Part shown: positions 26,136 to 34,768 of the stretch, in pieces
Numbering within the stretch: the stretch's first letter is position 1
Layout of the letters: each line of letters begins with the position of its first letter
From: Parvibaculum sp040216885
GTDB lineage: Bacteria; Pseudomonadota; Alphaproteobacteria; Parvibaculales; Parvibaculaceae
Direction of reading: 5' to 3'
Length of the DNA: 64,000 nucleotides
Assembly (NCBI GenBank): GCA_040216885.1
Contig: JAVJOG010000020.1
Location: 1-64,000 of the forward strand
Made by a program: the position numbers and the translations under genes
The notes under the pieces: model-generated
What the model was told of the DNA's origin: nothing
Database searches by the model: none
The model's input: the letters and a program-made list of their open reading frames with translations, nothing else

Positions 26136-27953
26136 GTGGCGAGCGAACGTCGGTTGACACCATATTCACGTGAGTTCCTGCGTCTCTACCAAGTTGGAGA
26201 TGAAACGGCCGCGATAGAGGTTGCGATCGAGGCTCTTGCGACTGAGGCGGCGTTCAGCCCGTCGTTTGAAAGTGTTGCCTGGCTTGCCGACGAACTGCGC
26301 CAGAGGAGGTTGTTCGGGCTCGCACTTAAACTTGTGGAGTCAGCTGCCGAGCGCGGATACCGAGGGTGGCGGATCGATTATCTCAGAGGATTGTTTCATG
26401 CGCTGAACCGAAATCCTGAGCAAGCGATTGACCTTTTCGACAAGGCGATGAACGATGCGCCCGAAGAAATGGCGCGGCGGATTGAATTGCTCAAGGGCCG
26501 CCTTTATGCCGTGATCGGCGCTTATGAGGATGCACGCAAGTGCTTCGAATCCAGCCTGTCGATCGGCCGCGATCCGGAACGCTATGCTGACAAAGCGATA
26601 AGACTTGCCTGGAGTACACGCCAATACGAATTGGCAATTCGCTGGGCGTGGGAGACGAATTCGGCTTATGGCCCGTCCACTCGTCGAACGGTTACTTTGG
26701 CGCAGTGCTATTTTTCTCTCGGCAAATGGAAGTATGCACGCCAAACTGCTGAAAGAGGTCTCCAGTCCGTTCCCAACAACTGTACGCTGCGTCGACTATT
26801 AGGTGTCTCGCTTGTCAAGGAACGCAAACTTGTGCTTGCGATCAACAAGCTGGATGAACAGGTGAGACTCGATCCCGAGTGGGACGAAGGAAAGATCATT
26901 CTTGCGCAGGCGTTTGTCGAATGCGGAAGACAGCGAGAGGCCCTGGACGTTCTGAATTTGATCCAGGGCGCTGCACGACACAGCGACGAAGTTACTGATC
27001 TCGTCGTCGAACTGGCGGGTGCCGATGGCGCTATTCTACCGGAAACCGAAAGCAATGACCGTAAGCGATCGTTGGTGCCGGTGGTTCTAGTCGATCCGGA
27101 GGTTCGGTATTGTCTGAACAACGTCCCAGATGATTTCACGCCAAGCTGGACACCGGAAGTCGTTGCCGCCAGCGGCAATATGGTGCGCGCATTCCATGCG
27201 CTGGTTCACTCTGTTCGCACGATTGTGTTGCGCGAGGTGTTGGCGCGTTTCGGCCGTCACGAGATAGGATATTTGTGGGCGATTTTCGAGCCGCTTGTCC
27301 ACGTCGCCGTCTTGTCTTTCATTTTCTATTTTATGCGCATGAGAGACACGCTGGGCATGAATGTCGTGTTGTTCGTTGCGACAGGTATTATTCCACTGCT
27401 TTTTTATCTCAAGACGTACGGGGTGTTGACGAATGCGCTAAAGCAGAACAAGCCGCTTCTGAACCATGCCGGGGTCCAGCCGATGGACATTTTCCTGGCC
27501 CGAAGTGTTCTGGAGTTTTTTACGCAGCTTTTCGTCTTGTTGCTTTTTGCCGTGGCCATTTTCCTGTTTGTTGAAAAATACAGCTTTGGCAGTGCCCTGT
27601 CCGTCCTGGCCAATATATTCGGGTTGTGGATCGCCGGCATCGGCGCCGGCTTGCTGGTCGGTTCGCTGGTTGTCTTCGCGGAATCCCTGCCGAATATCGT
27701 TGCGGGGTTTAATCGGCTTATCTACATCACATCGGGCGTCTTTTTTACGCTTGATATGATGCCGCCCTCCGTTGCCGAATACGCGGCCTATAATCCCCTG
27801 CTTCATTTTGTGGATGGTGTGCGCGGTAACTTTAATCCGCTTATGGGCGGGAGCCGTATCGATATTACATACGGATTTGCCTGGGCGTTCTCCCTACTGG
27901 CGCTTGGTCTCATTGCGGATCGAGCCTTGAGACACAGAGTGCTCGACCGATGA
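26136..27953 (+). CDS. TPR domain fused to ABC-2 polysaccharide-export permease (KpsM/Wzm-like)
   Basis: 605 residues. Residues ~1-300 are tetratricopeptide-like helices (AIDLFDKAMNDAPEEMARRI, ARQTAERGLQSVPNN, AINKLDEQVRLDPEW). Residues ~345-605 are an ABC-2 permease: RTIVLREVLARFGRHEIGYL, then six hydrophobic segments, and LLHFVDGVRGNFNPL before the last helix, as in KpsM. Normal KpsM is about 260 residues, so the N-terminal half is an extra cytoplasmic scaffold. Its stop overlaps the ATPase gene by 4 nt. It probably exports a capsular polysaccharide. It begins with a non-ATG (GTG) start at 26136. Confidence 0.85.
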   Translation: MASERRLTPYSREFLRLYQVGDETAAIEVAIEALATEAAFSPSFESVAWLADELRQRRLFGLALKLVESAAERGYRGWRIDYLRGLFHALNRNPEQAIDLFDKAMNDAPEEMARRIELLKGRLYAVIGAYEDARKCFESSLSIGRDPERYADKAIRLAWSTRQYELAIRWAWETNSAYGPSTRRTVTLAQCYFSLGKWKYARQTAERGLQSVPNNCTLRRLLGVSLVKERKLVLAINKLDEQVRLDPEWDEGKIILAQAFVECGRQREALDVLNLIQGAARHSDEVTDLVVELAGADGAILPETESNDRKRSLVPVVLVDPEVRYCLNNVPDDFTPSWTPEVVAASGNMVRAFHALVHSVRTIVLREVLARFGRHEIGYLWAIFEPLVHVAVLSFIFYFMRMRDTLGMNVVLFVATGIIPLLFYLKTYGVLTNALKQNKPLLNHAGVQPMDIFLARSVLEFFTQLFVLLLFAVAIFLFVEKYSFGSALSVLANIFGLWIAGIGAGLLVGSLVVFAESLPNIVAGFNRLIYITSGVFFTLDMMPPSVAEYAAYNPLLHFVDGVRGNFNPLMGGSRIDITYGFAWAFSLLALGLIADRALRHRVLDR

Positions 27954-28630
27954 TCCATTTAATTGGTATATCGAAGCACTTCAATACGGACATCGGTATC
28001 AAGCATGTGCTGTATGAGACGTCTCTGTCCATCCCGACCAACAAACGGGTCGGTGTCCTGGGGCGGAACGGTGCCGGCAAGACGACGCTTCTCAACATGA
28101 TTGCGGGTGTGGACAGGCCCAGCCGGGGCATGGTCGTCCGCACGGCCCATTTGTCCTGGCCGCTTGGATATGCCGGCGGTTTTCACGGCGATCTGACGGG
28201 GCGAGAGAATATCTCCTTTGTGGCCCGGCTCTATCGGGCGGACTACAAGGAGGTCCTCAGAAAGACCGAGGAATTCGCCGAGATCGGCGCGTATGTCGAC
28301 ATGCCGGTCCGAACCTACAGCGGCGGCATGAGATCGCGGTTGGCTTTCGGATTGAGTCTTGCTATCGATTTCGAATGCTATCTGATTGATGAAAGTATCG
28401 GCGCCGGCGATCGCTTCTTCAGAGCGAAATCTCAGAAGGTTTTTCTGGAGCAATCGAAAGGGGCGGGCATGCTGCTTGTCTCGCACAATGAGACAACGGT
28501 TCGCGAGTATTGCGAGATCGGACTGGTTCTCTATGAAGGCGTGCTTGTGCCTTTTGGCGATATAGACGAGGCGATCGATTTTTATACCCGGAAATGTGCT
28601 CCGCAGAGTCCGAATGCGCCGGCAGCTTAA
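27950..28630 (+). CDS. kpsT: polysaccharide ABC exporter ATP-binding protein (KpsT-like)
   Basis: 226 residues. Walker A is GRNGAGKT near residue 40, the signature YSGGMRSR near residue 125, and Walker B CYLIDES near residue 145, followed by SHNETTVREYC with the switch His. Short length and the FECYLIDE wording are typical of KpsT/CtrD capsule exporters rather than Wzt, which has a C-terminal glycan-binding domain. It is translationally coupled (4-nt overlap) to the TPR-permease and should power its transport. Confidence 0.9.
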   Translation: MIHLIGISKHFNTDIGIKHVLYETSLSIPTNKRVGVLGRNGAGKTTLLNMIAGVDRPSRGMVVRTAHLSWPLGYAGGFHGDLTGRENISFVARLYRADYKEVLRKTEEFAEIGAYVDMPVRTYSGGMRSRLAFGLSLAIDFECYLIDESIGAGDRFFRAKSQKVFLEQSKGAGMLLVSHNETTVREYCEIGLVLYEGVLVPFGDIDEAIDFYTRKCAPQSPNAPAA

Positions 28631-28816
28631 TGTGTCGCCTGCCGCAGCAGCACGGCTCTTGAACCAATTGCTGTCAGGCATCTATGTTTCGTGCCGGTGC
28701 ACGGTGCGCGACCTGAATCCTTCCCGACTATGGGGTTGTATTCGTTTGGACAGAATGTCGGGCAAGCGGCGACTTGTCCGTCCGACCTTGCAGACAAGAT
28801 AAGCCGGGGACGCAGC

Positions 28817-29836
28817 GTGGGCGCGCGACGGAAAATCATTCTTCATATCGGCGCCGGCAAAACCGGCAGCTCGGCGATCCAGCGTTTCCTCGACCTCAAT
28901 GTCGATGCCTTGCGTCGGGAGAATATTGTCGTTCCGGACAATGACCTTGCCCTCACCGGCCGGGCTTGCGGCAATCACGTCCGGATATTCAGAGCGTGGA
29001 CTGAAAACCCCGTTGAGGGCCGCGAGGCGCTGGAAGCGGCCATGCAAGCGATTTTTGAGAGCGTCGGCGATGCTGCGACAATTCTGCTCAGCGCCGAAAA
29101 CCTCGCTGCCCAAAAGGTGGCGCCCTCGCTGTTCGAAGGGCTGGTGAAGAATCACGACGTCGCGGTGATCCTCTATATCCGTCGGCAGGACGAGTTTATC
29201 CTGTCGGCTTGGCAGCAGTGGGCCGTCAAGGTGCAGCATGATTTTCTGGCATGGCTTATAGCGGCTACCGGCAGCCTTGGGGACTGGAAGACCCACCTGA
29301 CGAACTGGGAGAGGGTCATTCCGCGCGAGCAGATCACGGTCCGGATTTTCGACCGGACCCGGCTTGAGAATGGTGATGTGATCGCCGACTTTTTCAAAGT
29401 TCTTGGCCTGTCCACGCCGTTCGAGGCCTTTGCCTATCCGGAGAAGGAGGCCAATCCGAGTTTCGATGACGCCGTCATGGATCTGGTCGGGGGCAACAAG
29501 GCTGTTTTCAAGGACGCCCACGATAACAGGTTCCAGGAATTCATACGCGACGTTACCGGCGACCGGTATATCAAGAACAGCAGGGAGTCGATGCTTACAG
29601 CGGCGCAGCGGTTGGCGATTGTCAACAAGTACGCAGCCTCCAATCTCTGGGTGCAGAAGGCCTATTTCAAGGACCAGGCCGGGACCCTCTTCGCCCCGAT
29701 CAGGGAGCGCGACTATGTCCGGCCTGAACAGCGGACGATGCTGCGGCGGCAACTCGGCTTTATCGTTGCCATCGTCTTCGGGCTATACCGGGGGCGGAGG
29801 GATGCAGAAAAGCGGCGCCGCGACCGACGATCCTGA
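28817..29836 (+). CDS. sulfotransferase-like protein
   Basis: About 339 residues. ILHIGAGKTGSSAIQRFL at the N-terminus is a PAPS-binding P-loop of the glycan-sulfotransferase type. YIRRQDEFILSAWQQW (residues ~120) fits the 3'-phosphate site, and NWERVIPREQITVRIFDR follows. The GTG at 28817 begins at the domain; an ATG at 28730 is also in frame, adding 29 residues. It lies after kpsT and is the second putative sulfotransferase of the locus, supporting a sulfated exported polysaccharide. Confidence 0.7.
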   Translation: MGARRKIILHIGAGKTGSSAIQRFLDLNVDALRRENIVVPDNDLALTGRACGNHVRIFRAWTENPVEGREALEAAMQAIFESVGDAATILLSAENLAAQKVAPSLFEGLVKNHDVAVILYIRRQDEFILSAWQQWAVKVQHDFLAWLIAATGSLGDWKTHLTNWERVIPREQITVRIFDRTRLENGDVIADFFKVLGLSTPFEAFAYPEKEANPSFDDAVMDLVGGNKAVFKDAHDNRFQEFIRDVTGDRYIKNSRESMLTAAQRLAIVNKYAASNLWVQKAYFKDQAGTLFAPIRERDYVRPEQRTMLRRQLGFIVAIVFGLYRGRRDAEKRRRDRRS

Positions 29837-30317
29837 AAATGGTACGCCCGTGGAACTCATTCCCGCCCCCGGCCGATTGCCGCGGCGTTTGCCATTGATC
29901 GCGCGAGACGACATACGCTGCGTATAGATGCGTCAGAGGTGCCCACCTGCGCGCCGGCGTGATAGCGCAACGGGTTAGCCGCGCGGTCGCGGTGTGCGAT
30001 CGTGGCATCGCGCTGCGATCTGATGCAGCGGAAAATGGGTCGGAGATTGATGCCATCAGGGTGGCCGTTCAGCCCGTCGCGCCGCCGCCCTGTTGCGACA
30101 AGGTATTCCCTGATGTCGCGTCGGGACTTCCCTGTTGTCCTGGAAAGAATTCCCTGTTTTTCGTGTGCAGGGAAATGGCGCGTAAATGGCTGAATTTTCG
30201 GGTGTATTCGGCGTGTGTTTGCTGCGAAACAGGCCGTTTTCAGGGTTATTCCCTGCAAATTCCCTGTTCATCTGGGAATCCGGGGGGGTGTGGCCCGGAT
30301 CTGCACTTGAAAGGGGA
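29837..30317. other. non-coding segment with iteron-like repeats
   Basis: No credible protein gene. The segment contains a cluster of TTCCCTG motifs and ends in a remnant of an rgpF-like 3' end. Frames on either strand have no domain and are broken into short pieces. Confidence 0.5.
30101..30266. repeat. 22-bp iteron-like array (TTCCCTG)
   Basis: TTCCCTG occurs at 30106, 30128 and 30150, exactly 22 bp apart, in three tandem 22-bp units. It occurs again at 30249 and 30260 (11 bp apart, and 99 bp from the third copy). An inverted copy, CAGGGAA, is at 30168, and a weaker CCCTGTTG unit precedes the array at 30088. Spacing in multiples of 11 bp places all direct sites on one DNA face, as in replication iterons or transposon-end binding sites. 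Confidence 0.65.
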
Positions 30318-30354
30318 GCGGCGGAAGTCTGTCCTCTGGAACATGTCGGGCTGA
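30318..30354 (+). repeat. 37-bp direct repeat, copy 2 (remnant rgpF-like tail)
   Basis: It matches the last 37 nt of the RgpF-type gene (16691-16727) at 31 of 37 positions and encodes RRKSVLWNMSG then TGA. The rest of that gene is missing upstream, so this is a fragment left after insertion or deletion. Confidence 0.6.
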
Positions 30355-30367
30355 TGCCGTCCGCCGT

Positions 30368-31414
30368 TCAGGCCTTTTTCAGCATGCCCTGACGCTCATC
30401 CGGCAAGGCGCCGCGGATGTTTTCGATATAGGCCATCATTCGCGAAAAGCCGTCCTCCGTCAGTTCGACGAAGACGCGGCGTCCGTCGTTTTCGTCGCGG
30501 ATGCGCGTGACCAGCCCCTCCGCGACGAGGTCGCCGATCCGGCGCAGGGCGGTGGTGGCGGGCACGCGCGCGGCGATGCAGAGGCTCGATACCGATATGC
30601 GTTTTTCCGACAGGCGGGCGTGGGTCAAGTCAAGCAGCATGTCCCAGGCGGGATCCGAGAAAAGCCCGTCGGGAAAGAAATGCTGTCGCGCCGAACAAAG
30701 GCCGATGAGACTGCGCGTCCAGTGGCGGCCGTTGTCGTCGGGCGAAAGGCCGTGGAGTGGTGCGGCGTGGCCTGCCGTGGAAGGGCTTGCCTCGATGCGG
30801 CGGGCTTGCGGCGTGCTGGCCGGGGCATCGTTTTCGGTCATGCGGCCGGCGAGGTGAACGAGATTGCCGAGCGCCACCGGTATCTCGCAATCGCGCAGTG
30901 CGCCGACGATGTTACGGGTGCGGGTGAGAATGTCCTCCGCCTCGGCGCGGATGGCGGCGGAGAGCATCGCGAGGCGGTGCTGCTCGGCGGATTTGGCGGT
31001 GGCTTCCTGAAGCGCTTCGCGAAGCTCGCCGGCGCCGCAAGGTGTGGTCAGTACCGACCAGGACCTGAATTGCCGGAGCTGGCGCAGCAGCTCGGGCGTG
31101 ACCTGTGCGGTCAGCGCAATGAAATGGAGCCAGGAGCGTTCGTCGTACTGGGCCGTGTTGCGGGAAAGGTCGCGCAGCAGGGGGTCGGTGTCCGAATCGG
31201 CATCGACGATGACGATGCGGATCGCAGCATCGCGCATCAGGCGGTCGCGCACCGCGCCGCGCGAGCTTGCGACCTGCCAGGCGATGCCGGGGCCGAGTTC
31301 CGACGGCTGGACGCCCATGGCGCGCAGGCGCTCGGCGCCCTCCGGGTCGACGAGGGCCGCGACGGGCTGGGCCACGAAAGGTTGTTTCTCATTTGGCAGC
31401 GAAATCGGGCGCAT
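30368..31414 (-). CDS. MarR-like winged-helix regulator with N-terminal response-regulator-like region
   Basis: 348 residues. Residues ~255-340 are a winged helix: WDMLLDLTHARLSEKRISVS, SLCIAARVPATTALRRIGDL as recognition helix, GLVTRIRDENDGRRVFVELT as wing. Residues ~45-140 have a receiver-like pattern (IRIVIVDADSDTDPLLRDLS), but phosphorylation is uncertain. ATG 31414 has AAGG about 9 nt upstream; a start at 31471 is less likely. It sits at the edge of the capsule region and may regulate surface glycan genes, by position only. Confidence 0.7.
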   Translation of the reverse strand: MRPISLPNEKQPFVAQPVAALVDPEGAERLRAMGVQPSELGPGIAWQVASSRGAVRDRLMRDAAIRIVIVDADSDTDPLLRDLSRNTAQYDERSWLHFIALTAQVTPELLRQLRQFRSWSVLTTPCGAGELREALQEATAKSAEQHRLAMLSAAIRAEAEDILTRTRNIVGALRDCEIPVALGNLVHLAGRMTENDAPASTPQARRIEASPSTAGHAAPLHGLSPDDNGRHWTRSLIGLCSARQHFFPDGLFSDPAWDMLLDLTHARLSEKRISVSSLCIAARVPATTALRRIGDLVAEGLVTRIRDENDGRRVFVELTEDGFSRMMAYIENIRGALPDERQGMLKKA

Positions 31415-31659
31415 GATATAAACCTTTTTGATTAGTCGAATCGGATTGTACTCAACCACAATGACACACATAAAAAGATTTATGCAACTTTAAATATGGG
31501 TGCTCTTACCGTTCCGTGTACTGGTCCGTTTCGGTGTTCAAAATGGATGGATGGCGGTCCCCGGTGCCGTAGGTGGGGCCGTGCGGCGATGGGTTTCATC
31601 GTCGGTCGAATCCACTATGGTGGCGCCGATTTTCGACTTGTCCGGAGCCAGCGCCGCCG

Positions 31660-32274
31660 ATGTCCGCCACGGAACAGAGTTTTGACGAAGCCGCACAAGG
31701 TGTTGTCGCAATGGCGCGGTTTGCCGGGGCGCGGGGCTGGGTGCCGGCGACCAGCGGCAATTTTTCGGTGCGGATCGACACGGCCCGTGCCGCGTTGACG
31801 GCGACAGGCGGCGACAAGGCGGTGCTCGAGGCGAGCGGCGTGATCGATGTCGAGATCGCAGGGCCGCCGCATCCGCGCGCCTCCGCCGAAGGACCGCTGC
31901 ATCTGGTGCGCTATGCGGCGGCGCCCGAAATCGGCGCCATCGCGCATGTGCATGGCGTTGCGGCGACGGTGCTGTCGCGGCGATACCTTGCGGCCGGTGT
32001 ACTTCGTCTCGAAGGGTGGGAACTACTGAAGGCCTTTGCCGGCGTGACGACGCATGACGTCGCGCTCGACATTCCGGTCGTCGCCAACGACCAGGACACG
32101 GTGCGGCTGGCGGCGCTGGTCGAGACGCGGCTGCGAGACGGCGCGGCGCCGGGCTACCTTATCGCCGGGCACGGCCTATATGTGTGGGGAGCGACGGTGA
32201 AGGAAACGATCCGTCACATGGAAGCTTTCGATTTTCTGCTCACCGCCCAGATGCATGAGGAGGGCGCAAGATGA
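31660..32274 (+). CDS. mtnB: methylthioribulose-1-phosphate dehydratase
   Basis: 204 residues of the class II aldolase fold. GWVPATSGNFSVRID is the phosphate-binding stretch, AHVHGVAATVLSR supplies two zinc ligands, and LIAGHGLYVWG the third. It dehydrates 5-methylthioribulose-1-phosphate to the diketo intermediate in the methionine salvage pathway. ATG 31660 starts the conserved region. Its stop overlaps mtnD by 4 nt, and mtnC follows with another 4-nt overlap, giving a tight mtnBDC operon. Confidence 0.92.
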   Translation: MSATEQSFDEAAQGVVAMARFAGARGWVPATSGNFSVRIDTARAALTATGGDKAVLEASGVIDVEIAGPPHPRASAEGPLHLVRYAAAPEIGAIAHVHGVAATVLSRRYLAAGVLRLEGWELLKAFAGVTTHDVALDIPVVANDQDTVRLAALVETRLRDGAAPGYLIAGHGLYVWGATVKETIRHMEAFDFLLTAQMHEEGAR

Positions 32275-32825
32275 CACAGCTCACGGTCTATCCGGATACC
32301 AATCCCGACGAGGTATTGCTCGACACGCGCAATGCGAAAGAGATCGCGACGGCGCTTGCCGGCATCGGCGTGACGTTCGAGCGATGGGACGCGCCGCACG
32401 AACTGTCCGAGGAAGCGGACCAGGAAGCGGTGCTCGGCGCCTATGGGACCCAAGTGAAGCGGCTGATGGACGAAGGCGGATACAAGAGCGCCGATGTGGT
32501 GCGTGTCAAACCGGACAATCCCGATCGCGAGGCGCTGCGCCAGAAGTTTCTCGCCGAGCACACGCATGACGACGACGAGGTGCGGTTCTTCGTCGAAGGC
32601 GCCGGCGCGTTCTACCTGCGCAAGGGCGGCCGCGTCTATCGCGTCGTCTGCGAGCGCGACGATCTGATTTCGGTTCCGGCGGGTACGACGCACTGGTTCG
32701 ACACCGGTCCCGCCCCGCATTTCTGCGCGATCCGCATTTTCACCTCGCCCGACGGATGGGTCGGTCACTTCACCGGCGACGACATCGCGACGCGTTTTCC
32801 GAAGTTCGAAGGCGGGGCGGCGTGA
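32271..32825 (+). CDS. mtnD: acireductone dioxygenase
   Basis: 184-residue cupin. The HTHDDDEVRFFVEGAGAFYL segment near residue 100 supplies His, His and Glu metal ligands, and TTHWFDTG the fourth His. It oxidises acireductone with O2: the Fe form gives the keto-acid precursor of methionine, the Ni form an off-pathway product. It is normal length for the bacterial family. It overlaps both neighbours by 4 nt, so translation is coupled. Confidence 0.93.
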   Translation: MTQLTVYPDTNPDEVLLDTRNAKEIATALAGIGVTFERWDAPHELSEEADQEAVLGAYGTQVKRLMDEGGYKSADVVRVKPDNPDREALRQKFLAEHTHDDDEVRFFVEGAGAFYLRKGGRVYRVVCERDDLISVPAGTTHWFDTGPAPHFCAIRIFTSPDGWVGHFTGDDIATRFPKFEGGAA

Positions 32826-33532
32826 GCCGAATTCGCGCCGTCATCACCGATATCGAAGGCACGACGACGCCGATCTCCTTTGTGCATGAGGTGCTGTTTC
32901 CTTATGCGCGGGAACGGTTGGCGGGTTTCGTCGCGAAGCATGGCGACGACGCCGAGGTTGCGGCGGCGCTGGCCGAGGCGCGGGTGCTTGGCGGCGTGCC
33001 GGATGCGTCGCGCGATGAAACAGTGGCGTTGCTGATCTCCTGGATCGACGAAGATCGCAAGGCGGGGCCGCTGAAATTCCTGCAAGGTCTGATCTGGCGG
33101 CAGGGCTATGAGGAGGGCGTGCTGAACGGGCCCGTTTATGCCGATGCGGCGGCGGCGCTGAGGCGCTGGCACGACAGGGGATTGCGGTTGTTCGTCTACT
33201 CGTCAGGTTCAGAGGAAGCGCAGCGGCTGATTTTCGGCTATTCCGACCGGGGTGACCTGACGCCGCTGTTCGAGAATTATTTCGATACGCGGATCGGGGG
33301 CAAGCTCGACGCGCCGTCCTATGAAGCAATTGCGCGCGCGACGAATCTCATGGCCGGCGAGATGCTTTTTCTGTCGGATCACACCGGCGAGATCGAGGCA
33401 GCGCTCAAGGCGGGGATGCGGTGTGTACGGATCGACCGCGAACTCAGCCTTGGCACCTGGCGCATGGAGAGCGCCGCGCCGGTCGCCGGTTCGTTCGACG
33501 CGGTTGAGGAACAGCTTGCGCCCGGCGCATGA
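32822..33532 (+). CDS. mtnC: enolase-phosphatase E1
   Basis: 236 residues, HAD superfamily. AVITDIEGTTTPISFVHEVL contains the DxE nucleophile motif, FVYSSGSEEAQ motif II, a Lys in GGKLDAPSYEAIA motif III, and LFLSDHTGEIEAAL motif IV. It enolises and dephosphorylates 2,3-diketo-5-methylthiopentyl-1-phosphate. The GTG start at 32822 overlaps the mtnD stop. mtnA, mtnK and mtnN are not in this window. Confidence 0.93.
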   Translation: MSRIRAVITDIEGTTTPISFVHEVLFPYARERLAGFVAKHGDDAEVAAALAEARVLGGVPDASRDETVALLISWIDEDRKAGPLKFLQGLIWRQGYEEGVLNGPVYADAAAALRRWHDRGLRLFVYSSGSEEAQRLIFGYSDRGDLTPLFENYFDTRIGGKLDAPSYEAIARATNLMAGEMLFLSDHTGEIEAALKAGMRCVRIDRELSLGTWRMESAAPVAGSFDAVEEQLAPGA

Positions 33533-33563
33533 AAAAAGCCCGGCGAATGTCTTCCGCCGGGCT
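33531..33563 (-). terminator. terminator between mtnC and lipoprotein gene
   Basis: AGCCCGGCG (33537-33545) pairs with CGCCGGGCT (33555-33563) around a 9-nt loop, and six A residues at 33532-33537 become a T run on the minus strand. It terminates the minus-strand lipoprotein gene and may also slow plus-strand transcription from mtnC. Confidence 0.75.
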
Positions 33564-33589
33564 CTTCGATCTCAAATGGACGATGTGCG

Positions 33590-33823
33590 TCAGCACTTCT
33601 CGTCCTTCTTGCAACCGGAATAAGCACCCGCCGCCGCGCCGACCGCGCCGCCGACGATCATGCCGGCGGCAATGCTTGAGCCGGCGATTGCGGTTGCCGC
33701 GGCGCCGACGCCGGCACCGATGGCGCCGCCCGAAAGCGCGCCCTGTTCGGTTTTGCTCAGGTTGGTGCAGCCCGTCGTCAACAGAAAGGCAGCCATGACC
33801 AGAATTGCCGGGGTCTTCTTCAT
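33590..33823 (-). CDS. small glycine-zipper lipoprotein
   Basis: 77 residues. MKKTPAILVMAAFLLTTGC is a lipoprotein signal with Cys19 as lipidation site. The mature part is a glycine-zipper (ALSGGAIGAGVGAAATAIAG, then GGAVGAAAGAYSG) as in small outer-membrane lipoproteins of the YMGG/OsmB type. ATG 33823 has GGAGGCGGAG just upstream. It faces mtnC and ends at the shared hairpin. Confidence 0.8.
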   Translation of the reverse strand: MKKTPAILVMAAFLLTTGCTNLSKTEQGALSGGAIGAGVGAAATAIAGSSIAAGMIVGGAVGAAAGAYSGCKKDEKC

Positions 33824-33967
33824 CTCCGCCTCCATCATCAATGAGTCGACGGCAAGCAGGTTCGGCCCGGACGGAGGCCAAAGCAGGGCGGGAATGCGGC
33901 AATTCGTGGCCGATTGCTTGACGGCGGGCCTTGTATGAACACGCTTCCTTGCGGATGATCGCCGGCG

Positions 33968-34717
33968 ATGACACAGGACATCAGACCCGAAGGGCCGAGC
34001 GGCGACCGGTTGCGCGAAGAGGCAACCGAGCGCCGGAAGGAAACCGCGCGACGCTTTGCCGGACAGGCGGCGCTTGCCCTTGCACGCGCGGTGCTTGTCG
34101 TCTTTTTCCTGCCGGCATTCGTCATTCTACTCTATGCGGTCGTGCCGCCGCCGGCGACGCCGCTGATGATCATTCGCGTGGCGGAAGGACATGGGCTCTC
34201 GAAGCAGTGGATGCCGCTCGCGCGGACTTCGCCGCATCTGCAGCGCGCGGTCATCGCGGCGGAAGACGCAAAATTCTGTCTGCATGGCGGCTTCGATTGG
34301 CAGGCCGTCGATACCGCCATCGAGCGGCGGCGCCAGGGCGGGCGGCTTGTCGGCGCGTCGACGATCAGTATGCAGACGGCCAAGAATCTCTTTCTGTGGC
34401 CCGCCCGCACTTATTTCCGCAAAGGCGGCGAGGCATACATAACCGTCTGGCTGGAAACGATTTTGAGCAAGCGGCGCATCCTCGAACTCTATCTCAACGT
34501 CGTCGAACTCGGGCCCGGCATCTATGGCGCGGAGGCGGCGGCGCGGCATTATTTCAACGTCGGTGCCGCCGATCTTTCGCCGTCGCAGGCGGCGCAGCTT
34601 GCTTACGTGCTGCCGAGCCCGCTCAACTGGCGGCCTGTCGCGGGGGCGCGGTCGCGCACCATAGAGGCGCGGGCGCGGTCGGTTGTTCTGGGTGAAAACG
34701 GGCCCTGCGCGCATTGA
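33968..34717 (+). CDS. mtgA: monofunctional biosynthetic peptidoglycan transglycosylase
   Basis: 249 residues. It has a single N-terminal membrane anchor (residues ~32-55) and then a GT51 domain: AVIAAEDAKFCLHGGFDW holds the catalytic Glu and the E-D-x-x-F motif, GASTISMQTAKNLFL follows, and KRRILELYLNVVELGPGIYG is the third motif. It polymerises lipid II into glycan strands at the periplasmic face. There is no transpeptidase domain, as expected for MtgA. Confidence 0.92.
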   Translation: MTQDIRPEGPSGDRLREEATERRKETARRFAGQAALALARAVLVVFFLPAFVILLYAVVPPPATPLMIIRVAEGHGLSKQWMPLARTSPHLQRAVIAAEDAKFCLHGGFDWQAVDTAIERRRQGGRLVGASTISMQTAKNLFLWPARTYFRKGGEAYITVWLETILSKRRILELYLNVVELGPGIYGAEAAARHYFNVGAADLSPSQAAQLAYVLPSPLNWRPVAGARSRTIEARARSVVLGENGPCAH

Positions 34718-34768
34718 CTGTCATCGAACTGTCAAAAAACTGTCACAAACGCGCGCGGACGAGACTTA

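Noticed and set aside
29857..30258. 133-codon minus-strand frame across the iteron block
   Set aside because: Repeats have 22-bp and 11-bp periods, which are not multiples of three, and no domain is seen; coding is unlikely.
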